A DNA stretch of 64,000 nucleotides from Paraburkholderia sp. SOS3 (GCF_001922345.1 NZ_CP018812.1:2170001-2234000), one strand, 5' to 3'; positions 9,598 to 18,605 are shown, counted from the stretch's first letter. Notes: generated by a model from the letters alone, not told the origin. A program made the numbers and translations.

Positions 9598-9810
9598 ATG
9601 TCCTTTCGTCTGCTTGCCGCGCTGCCATTCATCGGCATTCTGCTCGGCGTGCCGTTCGTCAACCGCGTCGAGCCGCTCGTGCTCGGCATGCCGCTCGTGC
9701 TCGCCTGGATCGTGATGTGGGTCATATTGAGCGCCGCGATCATGGCGATCGTCTACCGGCTCGATCCGGCCAACCGTGAACCCGCCACGCAAGCGGAGGA
9801 TCGCCGATGA
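9598..9810 (+). CDS. DUF3311 small membrane protein, symporter partner
   Basis: 70 residues with two hydrophobic segments (about 4-22 and 29-52), matching the DUF3311 pattern. Such proteins are regularly encoded immediately before sodium:solute symporters of the MctP type and are presumed accessory subunits. The ATG at 9598 lies 6 bases after GAGGAG; an in-frame ATG at 9592 would abut that site and is less likely. Its stop codon overlaps the symporter start (ATGA), indicating translational coupling. Role as accessory subunit is inference from gene pairing. Confidence 0.88.
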   Translation: MSFRLLAALPFIGILLGVPFVNRVEPLVLGMPLVLAWIVMWVILSAAIMAIVYRLDPANREPATQAEDRR

Positions 9811-11285
9811 GCAGCGCACTGGTCATCATCGCCGCCGTGACGCTGTTCGCGCTGTATCTCGGCGTACGTGCACGGCACGGCCACGACATGAGCCTCGAGC
9901 AGTGGACCGTCGGCGGACGCAGCTTCGGCACGGCGTTCGTGTTCCTGCTGATGGCGGGCGAAATCTATACGACGTTCACGTTCCTCGGCGGCAGCGGCTT
10001 CGCCTACGGCAAAGGCGCGCCCGTCTATTACATCCTGGCTTATGCAACGCTCGCGTATGTGCTGTCGTACTGGCTGCTGCCGCCCGTCTGGCGCTTCGCA
10101 AAAACCCATCGGCTCGTGTCGCAGCCGCACTTCTTCGCGCGCAAATACGATAGCCAGGCGCTCGGCGTGCTGGTTGCCGTGGTCGACGTCGCCGCCCTGA
10201 TTCCGTACCTGGTGTTGCAGCTGAAAGGACTCGGCATCATCGTTTCGACCGCATCGTATGGCGGCGTGTCGCCCTCGGCGGCAATCTGGATCGGCGCCGT
10301 GGTCGTGACGATCTATGTGATCGCATCGGGCGTGCGCGGCTCCGCCTGGAACTCGGTGATGAAGGATCTGCTGATTCTCGCGGTCGTGCTGTTCCTCGGC
10401 ATCTATCTGCCGATTCGCCACTACGGCGGCATCGGCGAGATGTTCCATGCGATCGACGCCGCGCGGCCGGGCTTTCTGACCTTCCCCGAAAAAGGCTCGA
10501 GCGTTACATGGTTCCAGTCGACCGTGCTGCTCACGGCGCTTGGCTTTTTCATGTGGCCGCACACGTTCGGTTCGGTATTCACCGCGAAAAGCGAACGCAT
10601 CTTCCGGCGCAACGCGATGGTGTTGCCGATCTATCAGCTGATCCTGCTGTTCGTGTTCTTCGTCGGCTTCGCGGCCTCGCTGAAGGTGCCAGGCCTCAAG
10701 GGCGGCGACATCGACCTGTCGTTGCTGCGGCTGTCGATCCAGAGCTTCGATCCGTGGTTCGTCGGCGTGATCGGTGCGGCTGGCGTGCTGACCGCGCTCG
10801 TGCCCGGCTCGATGATTCTGACCACGGCGTCGACGCTGCTCGCCAACGACATCTATCGCGGCGCGCTCGCGCGGCAGGCGCCCGATGCGGCCGTTGCAAA
10901 GCTTGCGCGCCTGATGGTTCCGTTGGTGGCGCTCGTCGCGGTGCTGTTCACGCTGCACGGCGGCGAGACGATCGTCGCGCTGCTGCTGATGGGTTACAAC
11001 TTCGTCACACAGCTGTTCCCGGCGCTCGTGTGCAGCCTCGCGGCACGCAATCGCGTCACGAAGCAAGGCGCGTTTTGCGGGATCGCCGTCGGTGTGCTCG
11101 TCGTCACGGTCACGACACTGATGCACCTGAGCGTGGGCCAGTTGTTGCCGTTCCTGCCCGATACGCTGAAGGACGTCAATATCGGCTTCGTCGCGCTGAC
11201 GCTCAATGTGATCGTGCTCGCGATCGTCAGCGCGGTGACGCAGCCGCATCTGCACGCGGAGCAATCGGGCGCGCGCATGCGCTAG
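9807..11285 (+). CDS. Sodium:solute symporter (MctP-like)
   Basis: 492 residues, about 13 membrane segments, typical size for the SSS family. The N-terminus (...YLGVRARHGHDMSLEQWTVGG) and the pattern around GVRGSAWNSVMKD resemble the monocarboxylate symporter MctP/YodF branch, which takes up small organic acids with Na+ or H+. The start overlaps the DUF3311 stop by four bases, a strong sign of a two-gene operon. Substrate (lactate, pyruvate, acetate or similar) is an inference from the branch, not visible in the sequence. Confidence 0.9.
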   Translation: MSSALVIIAAVTLFALYLGVRARHGHDMSLEQWTVGGRSFGTAFVFLLMAGEIYTTFTFLGGSGFAYGKGAPVYYILAYATLAYVLSYWLLPPVWRFAKTHRLVSQPHFFARKYDSQALGVLVAVVDVAALIPYLVLQLKGLGIIVSTASYGGVSPSAAIWIGAVVVTIYVIASGVRGSAWNSVMKDLLILAVVLFLGIYLPIRHYGGIGEMFHAIDAARPGFLTFPEKGSSVTWFQSTVLLTALGFFMWPHTFGSVFTAKSERIFRRNAMVLPIYQLILLFVFFVGFAASLKVPGLKGGDIDLSLLRLSIQSFDPWFVGVIGAAGVLTALVPGSMILTTASTLLANDIYRGALARQAPDAAVAKLARLMVPLVALVAVLFTLHGGETIVALLLMGYNFVTQLFPALVCSLAARNRVTKQGAFCGIAVGVLVVTVTTLMHLSVGQLLPFLPDTLKDVNIGFVALTLNVIVLAIVSAVTQPHLHAEQSGARMR

Positions 11286-11627
11286 CGCCGCGCGGCCGTC
11301 GCGCCGCGCTTCGTTACTCCGGCTACTCGTGCGAGCGGAGGGCAGCGCGTTGCGCTATCCACTTCGACGCTCCGACACTTCCTTCTCGTCCAGCGTGCTC
11401 GCCCCGTTGCGACCACGCTCCTTTTTCCCTGCGCGCAAAGCGGATTCTCAAAGCCAATCAGCACGCATACGCGTGCATCACCTGTTGCCGCGATCAACCA
11501 ATAAGAATGTGTTCATCCGATCGCGATAAACATGGAGGAAAGCTAGAGAGATTTAGAGAGCTGCAGATTTATCTTAAACAACCCTTATTATTTTCTAGCG
11601 CAACCGAGTTGCGTAAAAGGAATTGTG
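11286..11627. other. AT-rich leader region upstream of the 112-residue orphan
   Basis: 342 bases without a supported gene. The last ~120 bases are clearly more AT-rich than the surroundings (runs such as TTATCTTAAACAACCCTTATTATTTT). A small hairpin CGCAAC-CGA-GTTGCG (11599-11613) lies just before the AAAAGG ribosome binding site at 11615. No confident promoter hexamers were found. The base composition suggests a xenogeneic-silencer target or a recently acquired segment; this is inference. Confidence 0.45.
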
Positions 11628-11966
11628 ATGAGCGTACCCGCAACACTTCCTCCCCCGGCTACGTTTGCCGACGTGTCGCCGATTTTCACGCCCGCCCCGC
11701 AGGGCGCGCGGCCGGCCCTGCCGCAACAGCTGCCCAATCAATATGCAAACGGGCAGTCCGTGTACGATTTTCATCCGAATGGCGTGGGCGGCCAGGCCGG
11801 CCAGTATCAGGTCTATGACGAACATGGCACGAAACGTCTCAACCTGAATACGTCGCAGGACGGACACGTTGGATTTGCCCAGTCCTACAACGACCACGGC
11901 GTTTCGCAGTCGACCACCATCTACGGCGAGAACGGCCAGGCCCAGAAAATGACCTACGGTTCGTAA
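11628..11966 (+). CDS. Hypothetical 112-residue protein, Gln/Tyr/Gly-rich
   Basis: Not recognised. The N-terminal ~35 residues are Pro/Ala-rich; the rest is hydrophilic with alternating Gly, Tyr, Asn and Gln and motifs such as YQVYDEHGTK and YNDHGVSQS that recall short beta-repeat (YD/RHS-like) sequences but are too short to assign. No signal peptide or membrane segment. The ATG at 11628 is preceded 7 bases away by AAAAGG; a GTG three bases earlier is an alternative. The gene stands alone, convergent with cobM, behind an unusually AT-rich leader. Coding status is supported by the ribosome binding site and composition; function unknown. Confidence 0.6.
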   Translation: MSVPATLPPPATFADVSPIFTPAPQGARPALPQQLPNQYANGQSVYDFHPNGVGGQAGQYQVYDEHGTKRLNLNTSQDGHVGFAQSYNDHGVSQSTTIYGENGQAQKMTYGS

Positions 11967-12022
11967 TACGCCCGTATTGCCCGTGCGGGTTCTACGCCGC
12001 CGCTTCGAGGCAGGCGCGCTGC

Positions 12023-12748
12023 CTAATCCCTGGCGTAGAGCGTCGAGTTCGCAAAGCGCTCGGCGGACAGCACGTGGCCGACCAGAATCAATGCGGTCCG
12101 TTCGATATCGGTTGCCTGCACTTTGCCGGCGATATCGGCGAGCGTACCGACTACTTTCTCCTCGTCGGGCCAGCTGGCCCGATACACGACTGCCACGGGG
12201 CAATCGTCGCCATAGTGCGGGATCAGCTCTTCGGCGATGCGCGCGAGATGCCGCACGCCGAGGTGAATCGCCATGGTCGCCCGGTGGCGCGCAAGGTCTC
12301 CCAGCTGTTCGCCCGCCGGCATCGACGTCTTACGCGCATAACGCGTCAGAATCAGCGTCTGCGAAACGTCGGGAAGCGTCAGTTCGCAGCCGAGCGTCGC
12401 CGCACAGGCCGCCGTCGCGGTCACGCCGGGCACGATTTCGTACGGAATGCCAAGTTCGCGCAGACGCCGGATCTGTTCGCCGATCGCGCCGTACAGCGAT
12501 GGATCGCCCGAATGCACGCGCGCGACGTGCTGGCCCTTCGCATGCGCGTCGGCAAGCAGCGCGACGATCGCATCGAGGTCGAGCTCCGCCGTATTGACCA
12601 CGACCTCGGCCGCGTTGCCGGCAAGCACCGCGTCCGGCACGAGCGAGCCGGCATAAAGAATGACCGGGCACGTGCGCACGAGGCGCTGCCCTTTCACCGT
12701 GATCAGTTCGGGATCGCCCGGTCCCGCGCCGATAAAAAACACCGTCAT
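12023..12748 (-). CDS. cobM: Precorrin-4 C11-methyltransferase
   Basis: 241 residues. SAM-dependent tetrapyrrole methylase that methylates C11 of the corrin macrocycle. The family motifs are present: [14 protein letters not shown] at the N-terminus, the glycine-rich HSGDPSLYG and the PGVTATAACAA segment. Start: ATG at 12748 with GGAG 9 bases upstream; it overlaps the cobK stop by four bases (ATGA), so cobL-cobK-cobM are read as one operon on the minus strand, cobM last. A longer frame upstream lacks support. CbiF is the anaerobic-pathway name of the same family; CobM is chosen because cobG and cobK (O2-dependent style) are nearby. Confidence 0.93.
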   Translation of the reverse strand: MTVFFIGAGPGDPELITVKGQRLVRTCPVILYAGSLVPDAVLAGNAAEVVVNTAELDLDAIVALLADAHAKGQHVARVHSGDPSLYGAIGEQIRRLRELGIPYEIVPGVTATAACAATLGCELTLPDVSQTLILTRYARKTSMPAGEQLGDLARHRATMAIHLGVRHLARIAEELIPHYGDDCPVAVVYRASWPDEEKVVGTLADIAGKVQATDIERTALILVGHVLSAERFANSTLYARD

Positions 12749-13476
12749 GAATCTGCACTCCATTCGGTTAGCGCGCGCAGCAGCGCGGACGCGCTGTCGA
12801 ATTCGCGATCGGCCGCCGGCAGTTCGGGGCGCCGCGTCATCACGACCGGCAAGCCCCGTTCGCGCGCGACCTCGAGCTTCGCCGCGGTCGCGCTGCCGCC
12901 GCTGTTCTTGCTGACGACGACGTCGACGCCCAGCATCGCGAACAACGCGCGTTCGCCGTCGACCGTAAACGGCCCGCGCGCGCCGATCACCGACGCGCGC
13001 GTATTGCCGGCATGCGCTTCGAGACAGCGCACGACCCAGTATTGATGCGCGGGAATCTCATCGAGATGCGCGAGCGGCTCGCGACCAAGCGTGAACAGCG
13101 GGCGCCGGTATGGCGCGAGCGCTTCGACGATCTGCGGCCAGTCGTCGACGAACCGCCAGTCGTCGCCCGCTTGCGGCTGCCACGGTGCGCGCCGCAGCGC
13201 CCAGTACGGGACGCGCGCCGCGCGGCATGCGATGGATGCGTTGCTGCTGATGCGCGCGGCGAACGGATGCGTCGCGTCGATCAGCAAACCGATACGTTCA
13301 TCCGCGAGATACGCCTGCAAGCCCTGCGCGCCGCCGAAACCGCCAACGCGTACGGTGCAGGCCAAACCCTCAGGCATTTTGCCGATTCCGGCAAGGCTGT
13401 ATAAATCCGATGCGCGCAACGCGCGTGCGATCTGCAGCGCGTCGCCCGTTCCGCCTAGCAGCAGAATGCGCGTCAT
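12745..13476 (-). CDS. cobK: Precorrin-6A reductase
   Basis: 243 residues. NAD(P)H-dependent reductase converting precorrin-6A to precorrin-6B. Diagnostic elements are the N-terminal dinucleotide loop LLLGGTGDA, DATHPFAARIS in the middle and SKNSGG near the C-terminus, all typical of CobK/CbiJ. The ATG at 13476 begins the conserved domain; a GTG at 13497 in the same frame is possible and neither has a strong ribosome binding site. Lies between cobL (33 bases upstream) and cobM (4-base overlap). Confidence 0.92.
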   Translation of the reverse strand: MTRILLLGGTGDALQIARALRASDLYSLAGIGKMPEGLACTVRVGGFGGAQGLQAYLADERIGLLIDATHPFAARISSNASIACRAARVPYWALRRAPWQPQAGDDWRFVDDWPQIVEALAPYRRPLFTLGREPLAHLDEIPAHQYWVVRCLEAHAGNTRASVIGARGPFTVDGERALFAMLGVDVVVSKNSGGSATAAKLEVARERGLPVVMTRRPELPAADREFDSASALLRALTEWSADS

Positions 13477-13509
13477 CGTCGTGTCGTGGCGAATCACGCT
13501 GTCACACCG

Positions 13510-14775
13510 TTACGGTTTGATCGCTGCGTACAGCGTGATCGGCAATGCGGGGCGCCACGTTTCGAAACCGCCCAACGGCTGCGCTTCGGCCAGCGCGATA
13601 CGCGAGAGCGTGCCGCCATGACGCTTGCGATATGCGGCAAGCGCGGCCTCGCCTTCGAGCGTCACCGCATTGGCAACAAGCCTGCCGCCGCGTTTCAATG
13701 CGCTCCAGCATGCATCGAACACGCCGGGCACCGTGACGCCGCCGCCGATAAACACCGCGTCGGGTACGGCCAGCCCCGCGAGCGCAGCGGGCGCCTCGCC
13801 TGCCACGATCTGTAACGCCGGCACGCCGAGCGCATCGCGATTGCGCTCGATGAAACGCTGGCGTTCGCTATGCGCTTCGACCGCGATCGCGCGACACGAT
13901 GGATGCGCGCGCATCCATTCGATGCCGATCGAACCGCAACCGGCGCCGACATCCCATAGCAGTTCGCGCGGCGCCGGCGCGAGCCGCGCGAGCGTCAGCG
14001 CGCGCACGTCGCGTTTGGTGAGCTGACCGTCGTGGCTAAACGCATCGTCGGCCAGGCCCGGTGTCAATGCGAGGCGCGGCGCGTTGCCGCCGGCGCGGCA
14101 CTCGAGTGCGATCAGGTTCAGCGCCGCGCATGGCGCGGCTTGCCACGCATGCGCGAGCCCATCGATACGCCGTTCGAGCGGACCGCCGACGTGCTCGAAA
14201 ACGGTCATTCTGGTTTCGCCGAAGCCTTGCGCGGCGATGTGCGTGGCGATCGCGGCAGGCGTTGTGCCGTCGCTGCTCAACACGATGAGCCGCGCGCCGT
14301 CGTGCAGATGCGCACCGACGGCGGCAAGCGGCCGGCCGACGACGGACACGGTGGCGATGTCCTGCAGCGGCCAGCCAAGGCGCGCCGCGACATACGAAAC
14401 GGAGGAAGGCGCGGGCAGCACACGCATCTCGTGTGCGCCGACGTGACGCGCGAGCGTGGCGCCGATACCGAACCACATCGGATCGCCGCTTGCCAGCACG
14501 CAGACGGCCGCACCGCGTGCGCCAAGCAGCGGCGCAATATCGAACGGACTTGGCCAGCGCTCGCGGCGCGCGTGGAGGCGCGCGGGCAACATGGCCAGAT
14601 GACGCTCGCCGCCATAGACGACCGACGCGTCGAACAGCGCGCGGCGCGCGGCGCGTCCGAGTCCGGCGAAGCCGTCTTCGCCGATGCCGATGACAGTAAG
14701 CCAGGGCTGCGCGCGGCTGACCGCATCGCGAGGATCTGATTCCGGTTCGGGTTGCTGCAATGCGTGCGTCGACAT
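13510..14775 (-). CDS. cobL: Precorrin-6B C5,15-methyltransferase (decarboxylating), CbiE-CbiT fusion
   Basis: 421 residues, the normal length for CobL. The N-terminal half (~25-225) is the CbiE-type methylase that acts at C5; the C-terminal half (~235-421) is the CbiT-type methylase/decarboxylase acting at C15 and the C12 acetate side chain, with SAM-binding motif [13 protein letters not shown] at about residue 272. First gene of the cobLKM block. A strong nested hairpin lies 11 bases upstream of the ATG (see separate entry), and a coiled-coil protein gene lies 114 bases further upstream on the same strand. Confidence 0.94.
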   Translation of the reverse strand: MSTHALQQPEPESDPRDAVSRAQPWLTVIGIGEDGFAGLGRAARRALFDASVVYGGERHLAMLPARLHARRERWPSPFDIAPLLGARGAAVCVLASGDPMWFGIGATLARHVGAHEMRVLPAPSSVSYVAARLGWPLQDIATVSVVGRPLAAVGAHLHDGARLIVLSSDGTTPAAIATHIAAQGFGETRMTVFEHVGGPLERRIDGLAHAWQAAPCAALNLIALECRAGGNAPRLALTPGLADDAFSHDGQLTKRDVRALTLARLAPAPRELLWDVGAGCGSIGIEWMRAHPSCRAIAVEAHSERQRFIERNRDALGVPALQIVAGEAPAALAGLAVPDAVFIGGGVTVPGVFDACWSALKRGGRLVANAVTLEGEAALAAYRKRHGGTLSRIALAEAQPLGGFETWRPALPITLYAAIKP

Positions 14776-14785
14776 CGAAACGAAG

Positions 14786-14836
14786 CGGGGGTCGGCTGTA
14801 GAACGGTAATGATACCGCGCCGTCAGCCGACCCCCG
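14786..14836 (-). promoter_or_regulatory. Nested hairpin in the cobL leader
   Basis: Perfect 13-bp inverted repeat CGGGGGTCGGCTG (14786-14798) / CAGCCGACCCCCG (14824-14836). The 25-base loop contains a second small hairpin, CGGTA-ATGA-TACCG. Read on the minus strand it ends 11 bases before the cobL ATG, between the coiled-coil gene and cobL. No U-run follows, so it is not a classical terminator. It may be an mRNA structure that controls cobL translation or stability, a factor-dependent terminator for the upstream gene, or a dispersed REP-like element; the sequence alone cannot decide. Confidence 0.6.
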
Positions 14837-14889
14837 TCACGTGCGCGGCATGGCCCGCACGCATGCGTCGTTATGTGCGGCGTTCAGGT

Positions 14890-15414
14890 CTAGGGGTTGC
14901 TGCCGCAGGCCTTGCAGTTTTTGTCGAAGTCGTCGACCGTGGCCTGGATCTGGTCGACTTTCGGGCCGATCTTGCCGAGCGACGTCTCGATGTCGGTGAG
15001 GTCTTTCTGGGTTTGAGACGACTGCGACCTTAGCGTATCGACATTCTTGTTGATCTGACCAATATTTCTGTCGACATTGGCGAACCTGCCCGAGATGTTC
15101 GTCACGCCGCTCTGTACGTCGTCGAGCTTGTTCGACACGCCGTTCACGTTGCCGTTCACCGCATTCACGCTGTTGGTCAGCGCATCGATTTTTCCGGACA
15201 GATTGCGATACCCGCCCAGCGAAGCCAGCGACACCGACGGATTTTTGAGGATCCGCGTGTCGGACTCGTCGCCCTTGTCGCCGGCGCCGGACGGCGTGCG
15301 GGATTGGACTGAAGCACCGCCGGGCCGCTGATCCGAAGCGCCGCCGTCGTTGTAGTTGTAGTTATAGAACTGGACTTGCTGGTTGCTGCCAATGTTAAAG
15401 GTCTGGATTGCCAT
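14890..15414 (-). CDS. Hypothetical coiled-coil protein, 174 residues
   Basis: Not recognised. The N-terminal ~65 residues are Gln/Asn/Tyr/Gly-rich and probably unstructured (FNIGSNQQVQFYNYNYND). Residues ~70-165 show heptad-like spacing of V/I/L with many N, D and S (SGKIDALTNSVNAVNGNVNGVSNKLDD...), suggesting a long coiled coil. The C-terminus is KNCKACGSNP, with two cysteines. No signal peptide or membrane segment. Start: ATG at 15414 with GAAGGAA 6 bases upstream; an in-frame TTG at 15429 is less likely. Upstream of cobL on the same strand. Its composition resembles phage- or surface-associated oligomerisation domains, but no function is claimed. Confidence 0.65.
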   Translation of the reverse strand: MAIQTFNIGSNQQVQFYNYNYNDGGASDQRPGGASVQSRTPSGAGDKGDESDTRILKNPSVSLASLGGYRNLSGKIDALTNSVNAVNGNVNGVSNKLDDVQSGVTNISGRFANVDRNIGQINKNVDTLRSQSSQTQKDLTDIETSLGKIGPKVDQIQATVDDFDKNCKACGSNP

Positions 15415-15685
15415 GCTCGATTCCTTCAAGGTTCAATGCGTTCAGCGAATGACGGACATTTGATACTGAAGAACAGATCGAATAGCGCTCGGGCGACGCT
15501 CCTTTCCTCGTGAAGACAGGCTCATTGTCGCGATGCGCGCGCGTGACGGGCGGTATTCGCACACCACGTCCGGCGGCTTGCGAGGCATGGGCCGCAGACC
15601 GTCCAGCGGGCATTGCGCGCTTCAAACAGGGCATAATACGAACGGTCGCCGGGGTCAGCCGCGCGACATTAACCCGGTATTTCAC

Positions 15686-17221
15686 TTGATCCACGCTTCA
15701 TCCGCTGCTCGAACCGCTATCGGCACGCTGCGCGCCTCGGCATGTCCAGGCCTGCTGCGGATCGTCGCCGCGCGCGACGGGGGCATCTGCCGGATCAGGC
15801 TGCCGGGCGGTGCGCTTTCGCACGACGAGGCCATTGCTATCGCCGATGCGGCTCACACGCATGCCTCGGGCGTGATCGAACTGACGAACCGAGCCAATCT
15901 GCAGATACGCGGCGTGCGCGCAGGCGAAGAGCACGCGTTGATCGAGCGCCTGCTTGCCGCGGGTTTGGGGCCACGCGCTGCGGCACTGGACGCAGCCGAT
16001 GCCGTCGATGCCGTCAATGCAGCGACCGATACGCCGCTCGCCAACCCCGCCGCCGACGACGTGCGCAATCTGATGCTGAGCCCCGCTGCCGGCTTCGACC
16101 GCGCCGCGCTGTGCGACACGACCGATCTTGCCGCGCAGATCCTCGACTTGCTGCAACGCGAAGCACGCTTCGCGGCGCTATCGCCGAAGTTCGCGTTGCT
16201 GCTCGACGGCGGCGAGCAACTCGCGATGCTCGGGCATCCGCACGATATCTGGCTGGCGGCGCTGCAAGCCCGCGACAATGGCGGCCCGCGCTTCGCATTC
16301 GGTCTCGCCGGCTGTGCGCCGGTCGCGCCGGACGATCTGCCCGCGCTCGGCGCCGTGCGGCGCGAGCATGTCGTCGCGCTCGTCGGCGCGCTCGTGCACG
16401 CATTCCTCGATCTGGCCGCGCCCGAAGAAATGCGCATGCGCGATCTGCTCGCGCGCATACCGGCTGCAGCGGTGCTCGCGCGCATCGATGCGTACACCGC
16501 GGTTCGCGCATCCTTGTCGCGCGATGCGTCCATCGCTGCGTGGCGCCGTCCCCTCGCGCAGCCGTCACTGCGCTTCGGTGCGCATGCGCAGAGCGAGCCG
16601 GGCCTGTCGTACATCGGCGGCGCTCCGGCGCTCGGACGCGTCGACGCGCCAACCCTGCGCGAACTTGCCTCGCTCGCGCGCGATGCGGGCAACGGCACGC
16701 TTCGCATCACGCCATGGCAAAGCGTGCTATTGCCCGGTGTCCGCACGCAAGCGGCACCGTCCACGCTGCTGCGGCTTACCTCGCTAGGCTTCGCATGCGA
16801 CCGCTCGCTGCCGTTCGCGCGGCTCGTTGCATGCACGGGCTCGTCCGGCTGCGCAAAGGGCCACGCCGATACGAAAGCCGATGCGCGACGGCTCGCCGCG
16901 CGGTTGCCGGCCGACGTCGACGTCCATCTGAGCGGCTGCACGCGCTCGTGCGCCGCCGCGCATCCGGTGCCGTTCACGCTGCTCGCGGTCGCGCCCGAGC
17001 GCTACGACCTCTATCGGCGAGACCTCGCGCACCGCGGCAACGGCAACGACAGCCGCAGCGATAGCGATAGCGATAGCGACAGAAGCAACGGCAACGGCGA
17101 CCACCACGCGACGCAAGCCGTTTCCGGCAGCGGCTTCGGCCGCTGCATCGCTCACCATCTAACGATCGAACACGCCGCCGAACTGCTCGAGCGGCTGCCC
17201 CGGAGTTTCACTGATGCCTGA
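15686..17221 (+). CDS. cobG: Precorrin-3B synthase
   Basis: 511 residues from a TTG at 15686. CobG is the O2-dependent Fe-S/heme-like monooxygenase of aerobic cobalamin synthesis that hydroxylates precorrin-3A and forms the gamma-lactone; it belongs to the nitrite/sulfite reductase fold. The [4Fe-4S] cysteines are visible as CTGSSGC and, 33 residues later, CTRSC. The conserved N-terminus (SACPGLLRIVAARDGGICRI) begins only 13 residues after this TTG and no ATG/GTG lies near, so the start is probable though without a good ribosome binding site. A Ser/Asp/Asn-rich insertion near residues 455-480 is encoded by a 6-bp tandem repeat. Overlaps cobH by 8 bases. Confidence 0.88.
   Translation: MIHASSAARTAIGTLRASACPGLLRIVAARDGGICRIRLPGGALSHDEAIAIADAAHTHASGVIELTNRANLQIRGVRAGEEHALIERLLAAGLGPRAAALDAADAVDAVNAATDTPLANPAADDVRNLMLSPAAGFDRAALCDTTDLAAQILDLLQREARFAALSPKFALLLDGGEQLAMLGHPHDIWLAALQARDNGGPRFAFGLAGCAPVAPDDLPALGAVRREHVVALVGALVHAFLDLAAPEEMRMRDLLARIPAAAVLARIDAYTAVRASLSRDASIAAWRRPLAQPSLRFGAHAQSEPGLSYIGGAPALGRVDAPTLRELASLARDAGNGTLRITPWQSVLLPGVRTQAAPSTLLRLTSLGFACDRSLPFARLVACTGSSGCAKGHADTKADARRLAARLPADVDVHLSGCTRSCAAAHPVPFTLLAVAPERYDLYRRDLAHRGNGNDSRSDSDSDSDRSNGNGDHHATQAVSGSGFGRCIAHHLTIEHAAELLERLPRSFTDA
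17057..17080 (+). repeat. 6-bp in-frame tandem repeat in cobG (AGCGAT)
   Basis: Three exact AGCGAT units and one AGCGAC encode a Ser-Asp run in a hydrophilic linker near the C-terminus of CobG, after the Fe-S cysteines. Units are multiples of three, so copy-number change would keep the frame. Confidence 0.85.
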
Positions 17222-17840
17222 CTACATTCGCGACGGCAACGAGATCTATCGCCAGTCGTTCGCGACGATACGCGCGGAAGCCGACCTGTCGCGCATCCCC
17301 GCCGACCTCGAAAAGCTCGCGGTGCGCGTGATTCACGCGTCCGGAATGGTCGACATGGCCGGCAGCCTGCGGTTTTCCGACGGCGCGGGCCGCGCGGGGC
17401 GCGAAGCGTTGCAGTCCGGTGCGCCAATTCTGTGCGATGCGCGGATGGTCGCCGAAGGCGTCACGCGCGCGCGTCTGCCGGCCGGCAACGATGTGATCTG
17501 CACGCTTGGCGATCCGCGCGTGCCGGCGCTTGCGCGCGAAATGAACAACACGCGCTCGGCCGCTGCGCTCGAATTGTGGCGGCCGCATCTCGCGGGCAGC
17601 GTCGTCGCAATCGGCAATGCGCCGACCGCACTCTTCTATCTGCTCGAGATGCTCGATGCCGGCGCGCCGCGCCCCGCGCTGATTCTCGGCTTCCCGGTCG
17701 GTTTCGTCGGTGCGGCCGAATCGAAGGCGATGCTGGCCGGCGATAGCCGCGGCGTGCCTTATGTCGTCGTCGACGGCCGGCGCGGCGGCAGTGCGATGGC
17801 GGCTGCCGCGGTCAATGCGCTTGCGTCGGAGGTCGAATAA
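17214..17840 (+). CDS. cobH: Precorrin-8X methylmutase
   Basis: 208 residues. Moves the C11 methyl group to C12, giving hydrogenobyrinic acid. The catalytic histidine is H41 in VRVIHASGMVD; the downstream GNAPTALFYLLE and GFPVGFVGAAESK segments are family hallmarks. The start overlaps the end of cobG by 8 bases, and cobI begins directly after the stop, so cobG-H-I-J form one operon. CbiC is the same family in the anaerobic pathway. Confidence 0.95.
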   Translation: MPDYIRDGNEIYRQSFATIRAEADLSRIPADLEKLAVRVIHASGMVDMAGSLRFSDGAGRAGREALQSGAPILCDARMVAEGVTRARLPAGNDVICTLGDPRVPALAREMNNTRSAAALELWRPHLAGSVVAIGNAPTALFYLLEMLDAGAPRPALILGFPVGFVGAAESKAMLAGDSRGVPYVVVDGRRGGSAMAAAAVNALASEVE

Positions 17841-18605
17841 ATGCAGAAAAGCGAACCATCCGCTGCAGTGCGCGGCCGCCTGCTCGGTCTCGGCGTCGGA
17901 CCGGGCGACCCCGAACTGATCACGCTGAAGGCGCTGCGTCTGCTGAAATCCGCGCCCGTGGTTGCGTACTTCGTCGCGAAAGGCAAGAAGGGCAACGCGT
18001 TCGGCATTATCGAAGCGCATCTCACCGATGCGCAGGTCCGCTTGCCGCTCGTCTACCCGGTGACGACCGAAGCGCTCGAGCCGCCGCTGTCGTACGAAGC
18101 GATCATCGCCGACTTCTACGATACGGCCGCCGAAGTGATTGCGGGCCATCTCGATGCAGGCCGCGACGTCGCCGTGATCTGCGAAGGCGATCCGTTTTTC
18201 TACGGTTCGTATATGTATCTGCACGATCGCCTTGCGGACCGGCTCGCGCCGCGTTTCGAAGCCGAAGTCGTGCCCGGCGTGTGCTCGATGCTCGGCGGCG
18301 CGGCGGTGCTCGGCGCGCCGCTCGTCTATCGCAACCAGACGCTGTCGGTGCTCTCGGGCGTGCTGCCCGAAGCGGAATTGAAGCGGCGCCTGTCCGATGC
18401 GGACGCGGCGGTCATCATGAAGCTCGGCCGCAACTTCGACAAGGTGCGCCGCGTGCTAGACGAACTCGGGCTCGCCAGGCGTGCGCTGTACGTCGAGCGC
18501 GCGACGATGGCGAGCGAACGTATCGTGCCGCTCGCCGACGTCGACCCGATGGCGTCGCCGTATTTTTCGCTGCTCGTTGTGCCGGGGGAAAAATGGCAAG
18601 GCTGA
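17841..18605 (+). CDS. cobI: Precorrin-2 C20-methyltransferase
   Basis: 254 residues. SAM-dependent methylase that adds a methyl at C20 of precorrin-2 to give precorrin-3A. Motifs: [18 protein letters not shown] at the N-terminus, [12 protein letters not shown], and [20 protein letters not shown] follows the cobH stop without a gap. The 3' end overlaps the following fusion gene by one base (TGATG) or by 13 bases if an earlier ATG is used. Confidence 0.95.
   Translation: MQKSEPSAAVRGRLLGLGVGPGDPELITLKALRLLKSAPVVAYFVAKGKKGNAFGIIEAHLTDAQVRLPLVYPVTTEALEPPLSYEAIIADFYDTAAEVIAGHLDAGRDVAVICEGDPFFYGSYMYLHDRLADRLAPRFEAEVVPGVCSMLGGAAVLGAPLVYRNQTLSVLSGVLPEAELKRRLSDADAAVIMKLGRNFDKVRRVLDELGLARRALYVERATMASERIVPLADVDPMASPYFSLLVVPGEKWQG

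Noticed and set aside
9753..11264. 503-codon minus-strand frame opposite the symporter gene
   Set aside because: His/Gln/Arg-rich antisense shadow; the plus strand encodes a clear SSS transporter coupled to DUF3311.
11363..11386. TTCG-N16-TTCT upstream of the 112-residue orphan, resembling the hrpII box of type III secretion genes
   Set aside because: The second half-site does not match TTCG, it lies ~240 bases from the start, and no suitably spaced -10 was found. Chance similarity is likely in this composition.
15601..15640. CATAAT hexamer as the cobG -10 box
   Set aside because: The nearest -35-like TTGCGC is only 13 bases away; spacing is too short for a sigma-70 promoter.
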